From Aurantiochytrium sp. KH105 (Eukaryota > Sar > Bigyra > Thraustochytrida > Thraustochytriidae): 64,000 nt of DNA. Where the stretch lies: assembly GCA_003116975.1 (NCBI GenBank), contig BGKB01000029.1, positions 1 through 64,000 of the forward strand, given 5' to 3'. The notes under the pieces were generated by a model that saw nothing but the letters and a program-made list of their open reading frames with translations, was not told where the DNA came from and searched no databases. The translations under genes were made by a program, and so were the position numbers. Shown piece after piece: positions 9,014-18,950 of the stretch. How positions within the stretch are numbered: the stretch's first letter is position 1; each line of letters begins with the position of its first letter.

Positions 9014-10456
9014 ATGCTGCGCGCGAGCGCCGGCGCCGCTCGCGAGGCGGCGGAGCTCGCGAGCGCGCTCGGTGATCTGCGCAGGGTAGAGGACGCAGAT
9101 CTGAGGCGTATTCTTACGAGAGACCGAGACGAAGACGAGCAAGGAGAAGAAAAACAAGGACGGGGAGAAGAAGACGCTGCTGCGCCATGGTTATGGACGC
9201 AACGCCTGCGCTTTCTGCTCGCAAAAGAGGCAAATCGACAGCGACGTGAGTACGTGCGGGATCTCTGCGCAAATGACAAAAGATTCGGGTGCAGTGAAAC
9301 GTTTGCAAAATTTGCTGCTGATCGTGCGCGTCGCAAGAGCGAGGAAACGCGTCAACAAAGGAGGAACCGAGGCCGGAAGAGAACGAGGCCCCGTCGTCTA
9401 CCCAGCAGTAACCGATCAAAGCGAGTAGGCAAAGCAGCGCGCGCCGCCGACGATATGGCCTTCGGTATCGCATCGCAAGAGTCCGTCAACTCGCAGTGGA
9501 CTGCCTCTCAAGATAGCGTCGCCTCGCTTGGCCCAACGTCCCAGGAACGGGGAAATGCTGCAGCCCGTGAGCACGCCGCTTGGGAGGCTCTAGGTGAGCT
9601 CAAGGAATGGGATTCTGACGGTGACAATGCTTGTATGCAACAAGCAAGTGAGATTCTGAGTCGGATTCTGAGTGCCGGGCGTCCAGAAGAGGTGTCAGCT
9701 GCGATCACGAGTTTGCAGATTCGCCCTGACCGACATGTGGCCTCTCCGGAAGCGCTCTCCGCCCTTCTTTGCCCTTTACTCGAGGCAAGAACCTCACGAG
9801 AGGAAAATTGTGCACGTCTTGTCGAAAACACATTGCTTGTGCATATTCTTGTTCTCAAGTCTGCACCGCCGCGAGCTTTACAAGCGTGTCTGGAGGCGAC
9901 CATTCGCGCGCGTCCTCGCGCAGTTGCGAATGGTGTGACGGGATCTTTCCTGGGGCGTGTTCTTGCTGGCACGCATGCACCGCCGGCTGGCGAACTGCGT
10001 CCACAGCTCCAGCTTGTTGGCCTTGCTCTCAAGGCCGTTAGCAAGGCGTCCCCAGATGCCGTGAGCGAGGCCCTCGAGTTCGGCCTCGCTACAGAGGGAA
10101 ATACCACGAGTAAACTGTCCGCGAGCGCTGCTTCTGTTCTGCAGCTCTTTGTAAATTTACGCCCGGCCCTAAGCGAGTCAGCCGTCTGTCGTCTTCTTGA
10201 ACTTTTGACTGCGCGGGCGCACGAGCTGAGTACAGAAATCGCCGCGGATCCTTCCAAAGTTTCAAGCTGCAAGGACGAGCTTAACAAGTACACTACCTTG
10301 GTCTTTGCTACGGCCAGTAAGCTCGGGTCTCAGCTATTGTCGAGCCCATTGCTTGCGTCTCTTGAGCAGGCAGTTGTCGACCCGAATCTCAAGGGCAATA
10401 TGATCGGTCCCGCGCGGAAGCAGCTCTCGTCGCTGCTCCGAAAGCGAGCAAAATAA
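9014..10456 (+). CDS. FANCE-like protein (Fanconi anaemia core complex candidate)
   Basis: 480 residues. The N-terminal third is basic and disordered (RRNRGRKRTRPRR), suggesting nuclear localisation, followed by a Ser/Gln-rich stretch (SQESVNSQWTASQDS) that holds SQ pairs of the type used by ATM/ATR kinases. The C-terminal ~280 residues are all-helical repeats. The end of the protein (LVFATASKLGSQLLSSPLLASLEQAV, then NLKGNMIGPARKQLSSLLRK) resembles the C-terminal helical domain of FANCE, which bridges FANCC and FANCD2 in DNA cross-link repair. That resemblance is my recollection of the family, not a computed alignment. Start at ATG 9014; a competing out-of-frame ATG lies 16 nt upstream. The TAA stop is embedded in an AAATAAAG run that could also serve in 3' processing. 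Confidence 0.6.
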   Translation: MLRASAGAAREAAELASALGDLRRVEDADLRRILTRDRDEDEQGEEKQGRGEEDAAAPWLWTQRLRFLLAKEANRQRREYVRDLCANDKRFGCSETFAKFAADRARRKSEETRQQRRNRGRKRTRPRRLPSSNRSKRVGKAARAADDMAFGIASQESVNSQWTASQDSVASLGPTSQERGNAAAREHAAWEALGELKEWDSDGDNACMQQASEILSRILSAGRPEEVSAAITSLQIRPDRHVASPEALSALLCPLLEARTSREENCARLVENTLLVHILVLKSAPPRALQACLEATIRARPRAVANGVTGSFLGRVLAGTHAPPAGELRPQLQLVGLALKAVSKASPDAVSEALEFGLATEGNTTSKLSASAASVLQLFVNLRPALSESAVCRLLELLTARAHELSTEIAADPSKVSSCKDELNKYTTLVFATASKLGSQLLSSPLLASLEQAVVDPNLKGNMIGPARKQLSSLLRKRAK

Positions 10457-10701
10457 AGCGATGCTATCTTTCATTTTGTCCCGGATTGTTCTTCTCTGAC
10501 TGATCATGATGAGGCCGGACTTCTAAGTCCAGTAACTGCGCCTTGCGCCGTTGTCTTGTGAGTCTACTTCCATGGTATAAAAGAAATCCGCCAGGGAAGG
10601 AATGACGTGCCAGTGAGCGAGCAGAGGTAATAAAGCAAAATAAAGCAAAAGCAAGAGGCGCGCGCCGCACGAGACGGCGGACGGCCGCGCAGGGGCTTCG
10701 C

Positions 10702-10732
<31 letters not shown>

Positions 10733-10921
10733 TGCCAGCACAGACTGCCAGACTGCCGAGCTGACAGGACGCGCGCGCGGCAGGCAGGTGGGCAGGCAGG
10801 CTGGCACTGATCAAGTTGAGCAACCAGGGCAAAAAGCAAAACAAAGCACACAAGCTTGTAACACGAGCTCGAAAGCCCCAAACGAAATTAGGCCGAAGAC
10901 CGGAGCACCGGTGTCTGCACG
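10457..10921. other. Intergenic with CCAG tandem repeat
   Basis: Contains about eight CCAG units at 10702-10736 and an AATAAAGC-rich stretch at about 10630-10650. It is the 3' flank of the FANCE-like gene and 5' leader of the DHHC gene. No coding signal. Confidence 0.5.
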
Positions 10922-12157
10922 ATGCTCAGTGATGGACCCGCGAGACCCGCGCGGCGCAAGCTCGCACCGCGTCCTGCAGGAGGTCTCTTTGTTTGCATGG
11001 CTTTTATTGAGCAGCTGGGTAGCACCTTTTGCAGGTCGCTAGGACCGGTCTTTATGCTGTTTGGCATGTCTCTCGTTGCATCTGTCTGCTTCATTGCTCT
11101 CTGGTGGGACCCGCTCGTTCCGCTCTCCGAACCGCTCTGGAAACGAAATATCATCAACGGTGTAGGCCTTGTATTCGTGTTCAACATCTACTTTAATTGG
11201 ATCATGTGCGCGCGTACGAACCCGGGCAACCCTTCAAGCTCAAAGCACGGTCGCTCCAGACGCGATGGCTATTCCAAGAATAGGACTTTACCAGAAGATG
11301 ATCAGCTCGAGGATGTTCTGATCAACACCTCGAGCGACACGCACGTGACGCAACGCCGCGCCATTCCGAGCGCATCCTCCACACCACTCTCTCTTGACCC
11401 GTTTGCCGGAGCAACGACAGGCGGGAGCTCCGATGGAGTTGGCTCTGTCGGAGGTTCGGATGGTTCCATGCGACCGGGATGGAAACAATGCAAAAAGTGC
11501 GTCAAGCCCAAGCCGCCGCGCGCCCATCACTGCAGCATTTGTGACAACTGTATCTTAGCCATGGACCATCACTGTCCCTGGGTGGCCTCCTGCGTTGGTT
11601 ACTACAACTATCGCTACTTTTACCTCTTTTTGTTCTACCTCGTGATTGCATGTGCGTACGTTTCGGTGATCGCCGTGTCATACTATGACTTTGCTCAGAT
11701 CTTTGGACAATCCTCTTCGGGCCCGGTATATGCGAAGCCGTCATCCCGTCAAGGACACGAGCACATGCCAATGAACGGCGAAAGCGGTTTTCATCTGTCG
11801 TTGGCTTCGAATCCCCTTCGCATCTCTCCGGCCCTCTCCTTTGCGTGTCTCTTGAGCGTAGTCATCGTCCCTTCGGTGGGCGCTCTGCTCGGCTTCCACA
11901 CGTATCTGATTCTCACTGCCCAGACCACCATTGAGTTTTACGGGCGACAGACCTTTAACGCACGTGCTCAATACGCTGGCAAGCTCTTTCGAAACGATTT
12001 CGACCTTGGCAACACCCGGAACTGGGAGCTCGTCTTTGGCAAGAGTTGCTTCCCATTGGCCTGGGCGCGTCCCTCGACGCGCAAGCCTCCTGGCGACGGG
12101 CTCTCCTGGCCCACTGCCAAGAGCCTTGTCATGCTCAGCCACGAACAGATCGTCTGA
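10922..12157 (+). CDS. DHHC-type S-acyltransferase, ZDHHC16-like
   Basis: Integral membrane enzyme that transfers palmitate from palmitoyl-CoA to cysteines of proteins, usually at ER or Golgi membranes. The Cys-rich core is intact: [20 protein letters not shown] followed by [20 protein letters not shown], with the catalytic DHHC. Two membrane segments precede it (about residues 42-62 and 73-92) and two follow (about 230-255 and 298-330, the latter containing [15 protein letters not shown]). The TTxE motif typical of the family is present (TTIE). A Ser-rich insert of about 90 residues separates TM2 from the DHHC core. Overall spacing most resembles ZDHHC16. A second in-frame ATG (MAFIEQLG, 10997) gives a start closer to the first membrane segment and may be the true one. 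Confidence 0.9.
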   Translation: MLSDGPARPARRKLAPRPAGGLFVCMAFIEQLGSTFCRSLGPVFMLFGMSLVASVCFIALWWDPLVPLSEPLWKRNIINGVGLVFVFNIYFNWIMCARTNPGNPSSSKHGRSRRDGYSKNRTLPEDDQLEDVLINTSSDTHVTQRRAIPSASSTPLSLDPFAGATTGGSSDGVGSVGGSDGSMRPGWKQCKKCVKPKPPRAHHCSICDNCILAMDHHCPWVASCVGYYNYRYFYLFLFYLVIACAYVSVIAVSYYDFAQIFGQSSSGPVYAKPSSRQGHEHMPMNGESGFHLSLASNPLRISPALSFACLLSVVIVPSVGALLGFHTYLILTAQTTIEFYGRQTFNARAQYAGKLFRNDFDLGNTRNWELVFGKSCFPLAWARPSTRKPPGDGLSWPTAKSLVMLSHEQIV

Positions 12158-12690
12158 CAACCTGGCCGTGCCGCTGACCGACTCGGTTCGTCGTGGCGTG
12201 CTTTTTTCCCTACCACGATGGACGCTGGCCTCCTCATCTTCATTCTCCATCCTCATCTTCATCTTCATCTTTCATCTTCATCATCTGCTGCGCCAAGAAC
12301 CTGGTCCTTCTAGGTTATACCTTCACCACGCGTTGCGGCACGGATGCTGGTGTGAACCGTCTGCAGCTGCAGCACGCAGAGGCATGCTCGGCGGTCTGGA
12401 TCGTGATCGATGAATCGCTGCCTTTCCGAGCTGCGACGAGGCTCTGCACCGCCTGGGGGTCACTCTTCCCGACCTCGCAATCCTCACCTCGCGCACGGCA
12501 CGGCATGGCACGAGCCACTCTCTTTTCCACCGCTTCGTGCCGTGCGCTCGCCCGCACTCTTCCCGGCTCCTTGCGACTCCCTGCGCTCGAGGCCGAGGGC
12601 CTCGCCGTCCACGCGCGCAAGGAGGCAACAGCCTGAAAAACCAAGCATGAAACCCAAGCAAGTCCTTCGCTCGCTCACCCCGGCCACGAC

Positions 12691-12722
<32 letters not shown>

Positions 12723-13103
12723 TGGAGCCGCGGCGCGACGCAAGGCAAGCCGAGGCAACGCAAGGCGAGCCTCGGCGAGGCGGGCGCGCCAGGTGAGGGA
12801 GGGGAGGCGCGAGGTGAGCCTCGGCGGCGTTCCGAGGCGCGGCTGCGGCTGTCTGTGTCTCTCTCGGCGACTCGGGACGGTGTGCTCTGCGCCGCTCCGC
12901 TCTGCGCGAGGAACTGGCGGGCGGCCGGGCGGCCGGGCGGCCGGGCTGCCGCGGGGACTTGCGGCAGAACCTGAACTCGAGCCTGCTGGACCGCGGCTGG
13001 CATCGCCCGCGCCTGAACACGGGCCGCACGCGCAGCAGACGCAGCGGACGCAGACGTGGCGAGGACACAGCAGCAGAAGAGCCGCGGGGAAACAAGGGGG
13101 ACG
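12158..13103. repeat. Intergenic low-complexity region with CAG repeat
   Basis: Holds a TCTTCA/TCATC-rich stretch (12231-12290), an uninterrupted (GCA)10 tract at 12691-12722 and four GGGCGGCC-type units at 12919-12945. The CAG repeat is not in a convincing coding frame. Likely promoter and leader of the gene at 13104. Confidence 0.55.
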
Positions 13104-13844
13104 ATGGGGCTCGTGCGCGCGAAGCTCTTGGCGGCAGTGCTCCTGGCCGCGCTGGCGACGACGGTGAGCGCCGCCGCGGAGTCGCGGAGCATGCTGGATG
13201 CGGCCAAGGAGTTTATGGGGACTGTGGAGATCGACATGGGCCACGAGGAACGGGACTTGCAGTCGGTGCCGTCCGGATGCAACTACGGGTGGAACCTTGC
13301 CGGATCCAACTGTTGCTCGCGTCTGTGCTCGAGCGACGCTGACTGCTATCTGGAGTACTCCTACTCGGGCCGTGTCTCGTACCAGTGCTCGTACAGATTC
13401 GGCATGAGCATCGGTGTCTTTGCATTTATTGTCCTCTATTGGGGTCTCTTTATGATCCTGCTCGTGGCCTTGATTTGCTGCTTGCGGCGTCGCGAGCAGC
13501 ACCTGCCTCAAAGCATGCAGACGCTCCGAGGAGGCACTATTTTCATGTGGGTTTTGGCTACCTTGTGCTGCGGTGGAATTGGCTTTGCCGTCATGCTCTG
13601 TGTTGTCGTTACGCGCCAGAACCATAATCTTCACAAGTTCAAAGGACACAAGACGCGCAATCAGCGCGCCTTTCCCACGGCGCAGTCTAGCGCTTTTCAT
13701 CAAAACGGTCAGTCTCATTACCAGCAACATTATCCTCAGCACAACAACAATAACAATGGCCAGGAGAGTGTCCCAGTGGCGCAGCCCGTTCCTGAGGATG
13801 GCGACACTGACCGCAAAAAGCATCAGGAAGTTAGCATGGTGTAA
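13104..13844 (+). CDS. Secreted-pathway Cys-rich two-pass membrane protein, unknown
   Basis: 246 residues beginning with a clear signal peptide (MGLVRAKLLAAVLLAALATTVSA). The short luminal domain, residues about 50-95, carries seven cysteines in a compact pattern (GCNYGW, SNCCSRLCSSDADC, YQCSYR). Two hydrophobic segments follow (about residues 99-128 and 148-172), and the tail is polar and Gln/Asn-rich (a run of five Asn near residue 220). I do not recognise a family. The arrangement suggests a surface or endomembrane adaptor. Translation starts at ATG 13104; the upstream frame is open but has no ATG. Confidence 0.7.
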   Translation: MGLVRAKLLAAVLLAALATTVSAAAESRSMLDAAKEFMGTVEIDMGHEERDLQSVPSGCNYGWNLAGSNCCSRLCSSDADCYLEYSYSGRVSYQCSYRFGMSIGVFAFIVLYWGLFMILLVALICCLRRREQHLPQSMQTLRGGTIFMWVLATLCCGGIGFAVMLCVVVTRQNHNLHKFKGHKTRNQRAFPTAQSSAFHQNGQSHYQQHYPQHNNNNNGQESVPVAQPVPEDGDTDRKKHQEVSMV

Positions 13845-14541
13845 TTGATGATTTTCGTATGTACATTTCTTTCCTAACCTACAGCAAGACCAATGATGAA
13901 ATCGAGGCTCCACCACTCACTCACACTCCTTGCCTGGCCTTGTAAATTGCTCCGCCCGGCCAAGGGCTAGCTAGCCTCGTCAGTCACATATGAGCGAGAT
14001 GAAAGCACGAACGTTCGTTTCACTTTCATCAGCCTCCGCCTGCTCCTTTCTGTGTCGAATCGATGAGTTGCTTGCGGCAGTATAACTTCTTCTTCATCTT
14101 TTCCAACGACATGATGTACATTGACTGTGAGCGCAGCCTCATCCTTCGACTCACAGTCAACAAGCCGATTCTCTGCGCGCCAGCATTTTGACCTCATCCT
14201 AATTTTGTCCGTGCCTCGTCGAGGAGCAAGATTTGCAAAACAGCTTGGCAAGGCCCGGTGGCCGGGGCGGGTGGTGCGCGCACGCACGCGTGTGCACGAG
14301 TCGGCGACGGAAGACGCGCTGCTGCGCGAGTACCTTGTCGACGCAGCGCAAGGGTTGCGAGCGGCTTCTCACGTGAGAGAAAGCCGGCAGACCAAATCGA
14401 CATCATCGTCGTCGCGGGGAGGGAAGAAGGTGCTGGCCGCTCTCGCAATAGAGCTGGGCTCTGCAGCCAGCTAGCGCGCAGCGTGCTGCGCACGTACGTC
14501 AAAACCGGCTAGAGGGGACAAGGAGAGCAGACACCAAGAGC
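13845..14541. other. Intergenic, nothing recognised
   Basis: 3' flank of the Cys-rich membrane gene and 5' flank of the glycosyltransferase. Only short chance frames are present; a GTCGTC/CATCATCG-type run near 14398-14415 is the only low-complexity feature. Confidence 0.5.
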
Positions 14542-17094
14542 ATGGGGTCCGCAGAACGCCCCGGGGAAACGCGGCGTGGCTGGCGCGTGCTCTTCCTTTC
14601 GCTAGAATTCGCAGATCCCATTTTTTCCGGCAACGGCGTCTATGCGCGCTCCATTGTGCGCAATTTGAGATCGCACGTACGGCCACGGGCTGCAGAAGAA
14701 AACGCCAATGCCGACAACCCAGAGTCCGGATCGCCCGCCAACGTCATGGTGATTTGCGGTTGTCCGGCAGGCCAGGTTGTCAAGGATCGCACAGACAACA
14801 ACGGCCTTCTCTCGCATCTCGCAGAAGGATCAGGCACACCCCGACGACGTACTAGCATCGATGTAGACACTCTTCGACAACGGAGATCGTCGGCGTCGTC
14901 GAACGCATCTTCTTCGGTCCCTCTAGTCTCGGGTCCCGGAACGGCTCCACAAGGGAACCTTGAAGTCCTTCAGGTAACCCTCTCGCACTGGTATAAACTC
15001 GACAGAACCTCTGCATGGGAAGACTTCGGTCGAGGAGTCAGCCAATTTGCTGCCAAGGTGCAAGCCTTCAAACCCGACGTGATCCTTGGCGTCGATTGGA
15101 CCAGTACCCTCGCGCTGCAGACGCTGCGCAGTTTGGACGTTGTGCGCGAGGTGCCGAGCATCTATTTAAACTTTCGCGTTTTTTCCTCCTCGACAGGGAT
15201 CTCAGAGGAAGACGCTGCATTCTATCGTAAGCGCGAAGCGCTCGCAATTCGCACGTCGCATCTCTCTGTGGCGCTCTGCGAGCATGACGCAGCCTTACTT
15301 CGCGGGCTTGTCACCACGAATGAGCAGGGACGTCGTTGCATCGTTCATGTGCTTAACCCGCCTCTACGGGCGGACATGCGCACCCTTGCGCTGCGCCAAG
15401 CGCGTGTGTCGCGTGATGCAGCGCGTCAGCTCATTCTTTATCGTCGAAGTATTTCCGATACACGCGGCTTTGACGACGACGAAAACGACTCGCAAGATGA
15501 CAAGGACTACGCTGGAGCCCGCTCACGCTCCATGGATGGCGCGCCGTCGGACGAAGCGCCTCGAACTCGCAAGCATGCATCGGCTACCCTCTTGCATCGA
15601 CAAAATTCAATGTCGTCAAGCGCTTCGTCCGCGTCCGCGTCACCACGCGGTTCATATTCGAGCTTTGTCAGCGCAAGTAGCGACAAGCCAATGACATCGC
15701 ATGGGAAGCGCAGAAGTTTGGGAAGTAACAATGGTAACGGTACCACCTCTACGATACCAAGGATTGGATCCTTTAGTTCGCGAGAGGACTTTGGCTGCGC
15801 AACCTCCGCCCATGTTCAGCATGGCTTCGGTGGGCCTCGACCTCTTGTGCTCACCTATCTTAAGTCGCGCAAAGCAAATCGTGGTCGTTACGGATTCCGT
15901 CGCAACCTGGTCACCTGTTGCTGCCGAATCTGCCCGGAAAAGAATGTGCAGCTCTTCGTCGAGGTCATGGTCCGTCTCAAGGACTTTCTCAAACAGCACC
16001 ATCTCGTCCCCTGTCTCGTGGGTCCGCCTACGGACGAGGCTTTTGCCAATAAGCTGTATCTGCAGCTCGACAGGGCCTTCCCGGGCACGACGTCCAAAGT
16101 CATTCCCAAGTTTGTCTCGTCGCGCGAACTCGGTGAAATCTTTGGACGAACCGTTCTCAATGTGCATCCCGCGCTCTACGAAGCCTACGGGATGACCATT
16201 GTTGAGGCCGGTGCCTTTGGCGCGCCAACACTCATGCATGGCGACGGTGAAATTGGCGCGCAGGACCTCTTGTCCGCACCGCGTCGGGCCATTCTCGCCG
16301 ACATGACCAACCTGAAGCAAGCTGCATCAATCGTCAAGTCACTTCTTTGCCCTGAGCGAAGCGATATTCTCGCTAGCATCGGTACGGAGGCTTGCCATGC
16401 CTCCATTGGCTGGGACGACGAAGCGTTTGCCACTGGGCTCTCCGCGCTCCTGGAAAGCGCCGTGCTTAACCGCTTCAACGTCTTTCACATGTCGAGCCGC
16501 CCCTCGTTCGAGAGCCTTGAAGACCTTGGTCGTCACGCATCCCCCCTTGGCAGCCCTCTGCCATCGCCGCCGTCGCGAGCGCTTCCGTCGCTGAGCTCTC
16601 GTGGCCTTGCCTCGACCTCTGCGGAGATGGTCAATGGCAATGGCAACTCTGATGAGCAGAATGGTCTCGAACCTGATGAAGCTGAAATGTGCGCGAACAT
16701 GCTGGAATGGGCCGTAGCATCGGCTTTATCGACAGGACGAGTTGTCGACGCGCATGTTCCCGACGTGCGCAGGGTCATTCAGCAAATGGGTGATCGAGAC
16801 GATGCCGACTTGGCTTCTGCAATTGAGCTCGAGTACACGAGGCTGCTCGAGCAGGAGACTGAAACTCTCCGTCTAACAGCAGCTTCGCAACCTAGTTTTT
16901 CTCAAGCCAAGGCAACGCTTCGCACTAAACTCGATGCAGCAAAGTCGCCACACGCTGGAAGTTGGGCCGGATTTCTGATCAATTTACCCGTTGTGGCAAA
17001 GGTACGCTACCAGCTTGTCCCTTCGAGACTGCCTGAGGAGGCCTTTTGGGCTATACTTTTCACCATCGTCAAAGATGGTCTTCTTCAGAATTAG
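14542..17094 (+). CDS. GT4/GT1-superfamily glycosyltransferase
   Basis: 850-residue GT-B fold enzyme predicted to transfer a sugar from a nucleotide-activated donor. The N-terminal domain opens with VLFLSLEFADPIFSGNGVYA, the usual first Rossmann strand with a Gly-rich loop, and VILGVDWTSTLALQTLR. After a ~190-residue Ser/Asp-rich insert (about residues 300-430), the C-terminal domain has CCRICPEKNVQLFVEVM (the usual R-x-x-x-EKN motif) and YEAYGMTIVEAGAFGAPTL, matching the E-x7-E donor-binding signature of family GT4. A further ~200 residues at the C-terminus are not assigned. No signal peptide or membrane segment is evident, so the enzyme is probably cytosolic. Donor and acceptor cannot be told from the sequence. 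Confidence 0.85.
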   Translation: MGSAERPGETRRGWRVLFLSLEFADPIFSGNGVYARSIVRNLRSHVRPRAAEENANADNPESGSPANVMVICGCPAGQVVKDRTDNNGLLSHLAEGSGTPRRRTSIDVDTLRQRRSSASSNASSSVPLVSGPGTAPQGNLEVLQVTLSHWYKLDRTSAWEDFGRGVSQFAAKVQAFKPDVILGVDWTSTLALQTLRSLDVVREVPSIYLNFRVFSSSTGISEEDAAFYRKREALAIRTSHLSVALCEHDAALLRGLVTTNEQGRRCIVHVLNPPLRADMRTLALRQARVSRDAARQLILYRRSISDTRGFDDDENDSQDDKDYAGARSRSMDGAPSDEAPRTRKHASATLLHRQNSMSSSASSASASPRGSYSSFVSASSDKPMTSHGKRRSLGSNNGNGTTSTIPRIGSFSSREDFGCATSAHVQHGFGGPRPLVLTYLKSRKANRGRYGFRRNLVTCCCRICPEKNVQLFVEVMVRLKDFLKQHHLVPCLVGPPTDEAFANKLYLQLDRAFPGTTSKVIPKFVSSRELGEIFGRTVLNVHPALYEAYGMTIVEAGAFGAPTLMHGDGEIGAQDLLSAPRRAILADMTNLKQAASIVKSLLCPERSDILASIGTEACHASIGWDDEAFATGLSALLESAVLNRFNVFHMSSRPSFESLEDLGRHASPLGSPLPSPPSRALPSLSSRGLASTSAEMVNGNGNSDEQNGLEPDEAEMCANMLEWAVASALSTGRVVDAHVPDVRRVIQQMGDRDDADLASAIELEYTRLLEQETETLRLTAASQPSFSQAKATLRTKLDAAKSPHAGSWAGFLINLPVVAKVRYQLVPSRLPEEAFWAILFTIVKDGLLQN

Positions 17095-17657
17095 ACAAGA
17101 GTTGAATGTTTGCATAGCCCCAAGGGGCGGCTGGCTGGCTGCAGCCAGGCGTGTGTTAGCCTGTTCCGTCCAAGCTTTACAACTCGTATATCGTAAAATA
17201 GCTTTTCTTGAATACATGCTCAGCTCGCGGTAGAAGCCAATCTTGCTATGCTACATTATACATGCTGACGTCTTCTTGTCTTCATTCTGCGAAGGGCATC
17301 ACGAAGACTTTGTGCGAACGAGTGAAAGAACAGTTTCCCCGCCACGTCTTGTGCTTTCGTGATTTGTGAAGATTGAAGGGGGTGGGGAAGATTTGGATGA
17401 CGTAGCAAGCTTGAATTGGCAAAAGGCTCCTTTGATCAGGAGATAAGAAGAAGTTATACTGCGTCGTGGTGAGCGAATAAGAATAAAATAAGATCATCTT
17501 TAACCAACGAGCGCGCAAGTCGATGCATAGAATGAGTTGAAGGCTGTCTGGCTCGTCTGAGCACTTGTGCAAAGCAAAAATAAAGAGGAAAGGAAAAAAG
17601 GTGTGTGAGGAGAATGCAGATTCGATTCTGCATGACGAGGATTGACTTGAGCCAGAA
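17095..17657. other. Convergent intergenic region
   Basis: About 560 bp between the ends of the glycosyltransferase and the alpha/beta hydrolase genes. AT-richer than the genes, with several AATAAA-like runs (e.g. near 17478 and 17578) on both strands that could serve 3' processing. No gene seen. Confidence 0.5.
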
Positions 17658-18950
17658 TCACCGCGCGAAAAAACCGCCAAAAGTGCGACGAACGTAGATG
17701 GCAGCAAACGCCGCAGCCCAGCAGGATCCAAAACGAAAGGATATGAAGCGGCCGAGGAGACGCCGTCGCAGCATCACAAAGGCTACAATTGACCAAAGAA
17801 CTAATACTTGGAGAGGATGAATTCCTGGACGCTCTGGCTTTCGCTGTGTCGCAAGAAAAGGTTTCTCCTGTGTCTTGCGAGACGCACGATTCACAAGCGC
17901 CTCTACTGCTGCATTTACTTCTGTAGCATGCTGCTCCGAGACACCATGCCCAGCGTCGACAAAATGCAGCCACTTGCCGCAGAGAGCCTCAGCCAGAAGA
18001 CGAGCATTTCGGTATCCCACAATATTATCCCGTTCGCCACTTACTACGAGGACCTCCAGCTGGTAGGCTCTCAAACGCGCTAGTCGGCGCCAACTCACAT
18101 AATGTGTAATCACTGCCATGAGCTGGCGAAGGGCGCCGTTGAGTCGGACCTCGGGAGCCAGCCCTGCTTCAACGTATTTGCGCGCTCGACGAATGAGGAG
18201 AAAGGCGGAGTGTTCGCGATTCGTACGCAACACCTCGGTCGGAGCGAATCCATTGTACGTGTGATCTTTGGGGCAGGGCGCGTCGAGGAAGCTTGGGGGG
18301 AATAGCATATCCAGACCAGCATCGATCGCATGCGTGCCGCCTCTTGCAAGTCCCCAGCACGCACGGAGTCCAGGAATGATTCCGCGAGGCGGCGGCAGCG
18401 TGCCCATGACACCTCCGGCATGGGCAGACACGAGCGTCAATGAGCTGAAGCGTTTCGGGTCCAAAAGCACAAGCTCTTGAGCGACCATCCCGCCCAGAGA
18501 GAACCCGAGCAAGCCAACATTAGCGGCCCAACGTGGACCTTCAGCGACTGCAAGATGCTCGAGGAGCTGCAAGGCGTCGGAAGCCAAATCTGTCGTTCTC
18601 CAGCGTCCAATAGGTGTCTCACTGCAGCCGATGCCACGGTTATCAACTACACAAATGGAGTACTGATCACCACGCTCGATGCCAAAATACTCGAGTTGAG
18701 GCTCCAGGTGAGCGTGAGTTCCAGCCAAGCCCATCAAAAAGAGCATTGCTTGAGGTCCATTTCCATATACCTCATAGTAGATCTTGTGCGTGCCCTGGTG
18801 GCTGTTGCAAACGACGCAGTACCGCGCACGGCTCTCCTCGTACCGAAGGTAATCGGGACGAGCCATTTGCAATTTATTGCAATGAATACTTCCATCGGAA
18901 CCGCCGCCAAGTCTGGCGTACAGGTGCCGCTGATCTTTCGTCGTTGCCAT
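17658..18950 (-). CDS. Alpha/beta hydrolase, C-terminally membrane-anchored
   Basis: 430 residues. The alpha/beta-hydrolase core is complete: oxyanion-side strand AMLFLMGLAGTHAHLEPQ, VVDNRGIGCSE, nucleophile elbow GFSLGG (Ser), acid in VVSGERDNIVG (Asp) and DAGHGV (His). Substrate is unknown; this fold includes esterases, lipases and peroxidases. A hydrophobic segment near the C-terminus (PLQVLVLWSIVAFVML) followed by Arg-rich residues suggests a tail anchor. Upstream of the fold is a motif with two cysteines (YCVVCNSHQGTHKIYYEVYG). The frame is open slightly further upstream but lacks an ATG, so the start is at 18950. Confidence 0.85.
   Translation of the reverse strand: MATTKDQRHLYARLGGGSDGSIHCNKLQMARPDYLRYEESRARYCVVCNSHQGTHKIYYEVYGNGPQAMLFLMGLAGTHAHLEPQLEYFGIERGDQYSICVVDNRGIGCSETPIGRWRTTDLASDALQLLEHLAVAEGPRWAANVGLLGFSLGGMVAQELVLLDPKRFSSLTLVSAHAGGVMGTLPPPRGIIPGLRACWGLARGGTHAIDAGLDMLFPPSFLDAPCPKDHTYNGFAPTEVLRTNREHSAFLLIRRARKYVEAGLAPEVRLNGALRQLMAVITHYVSWRRLARLRAYQLEVLVVSGERDNIVGYRNARLLAEALCGKWLHFVDAGHGVSEQHATEVNAAVEALVNRASRKTQEKPFLATQRKPERPGIHPLQVLVLWSIVAFVMLRRRLLGRFISFRFGSCWAAAFAAIYVRRTFGGFFAR

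Noticed and set aside
8242-9075. 277-codon plus-strand frame
   Set aside because: Antisense to the N-terminal part of the OTU gene and through the promoter; starts at a non-ATG codon and has no protein-like features.
12323-13916. Long minus-strand frames opposite the Cys-rich membrane gene
   Set aside because: Shadow of the plus-strand gene and CAG repeat; the poly-Ala/Leu stretches come from the repeat.
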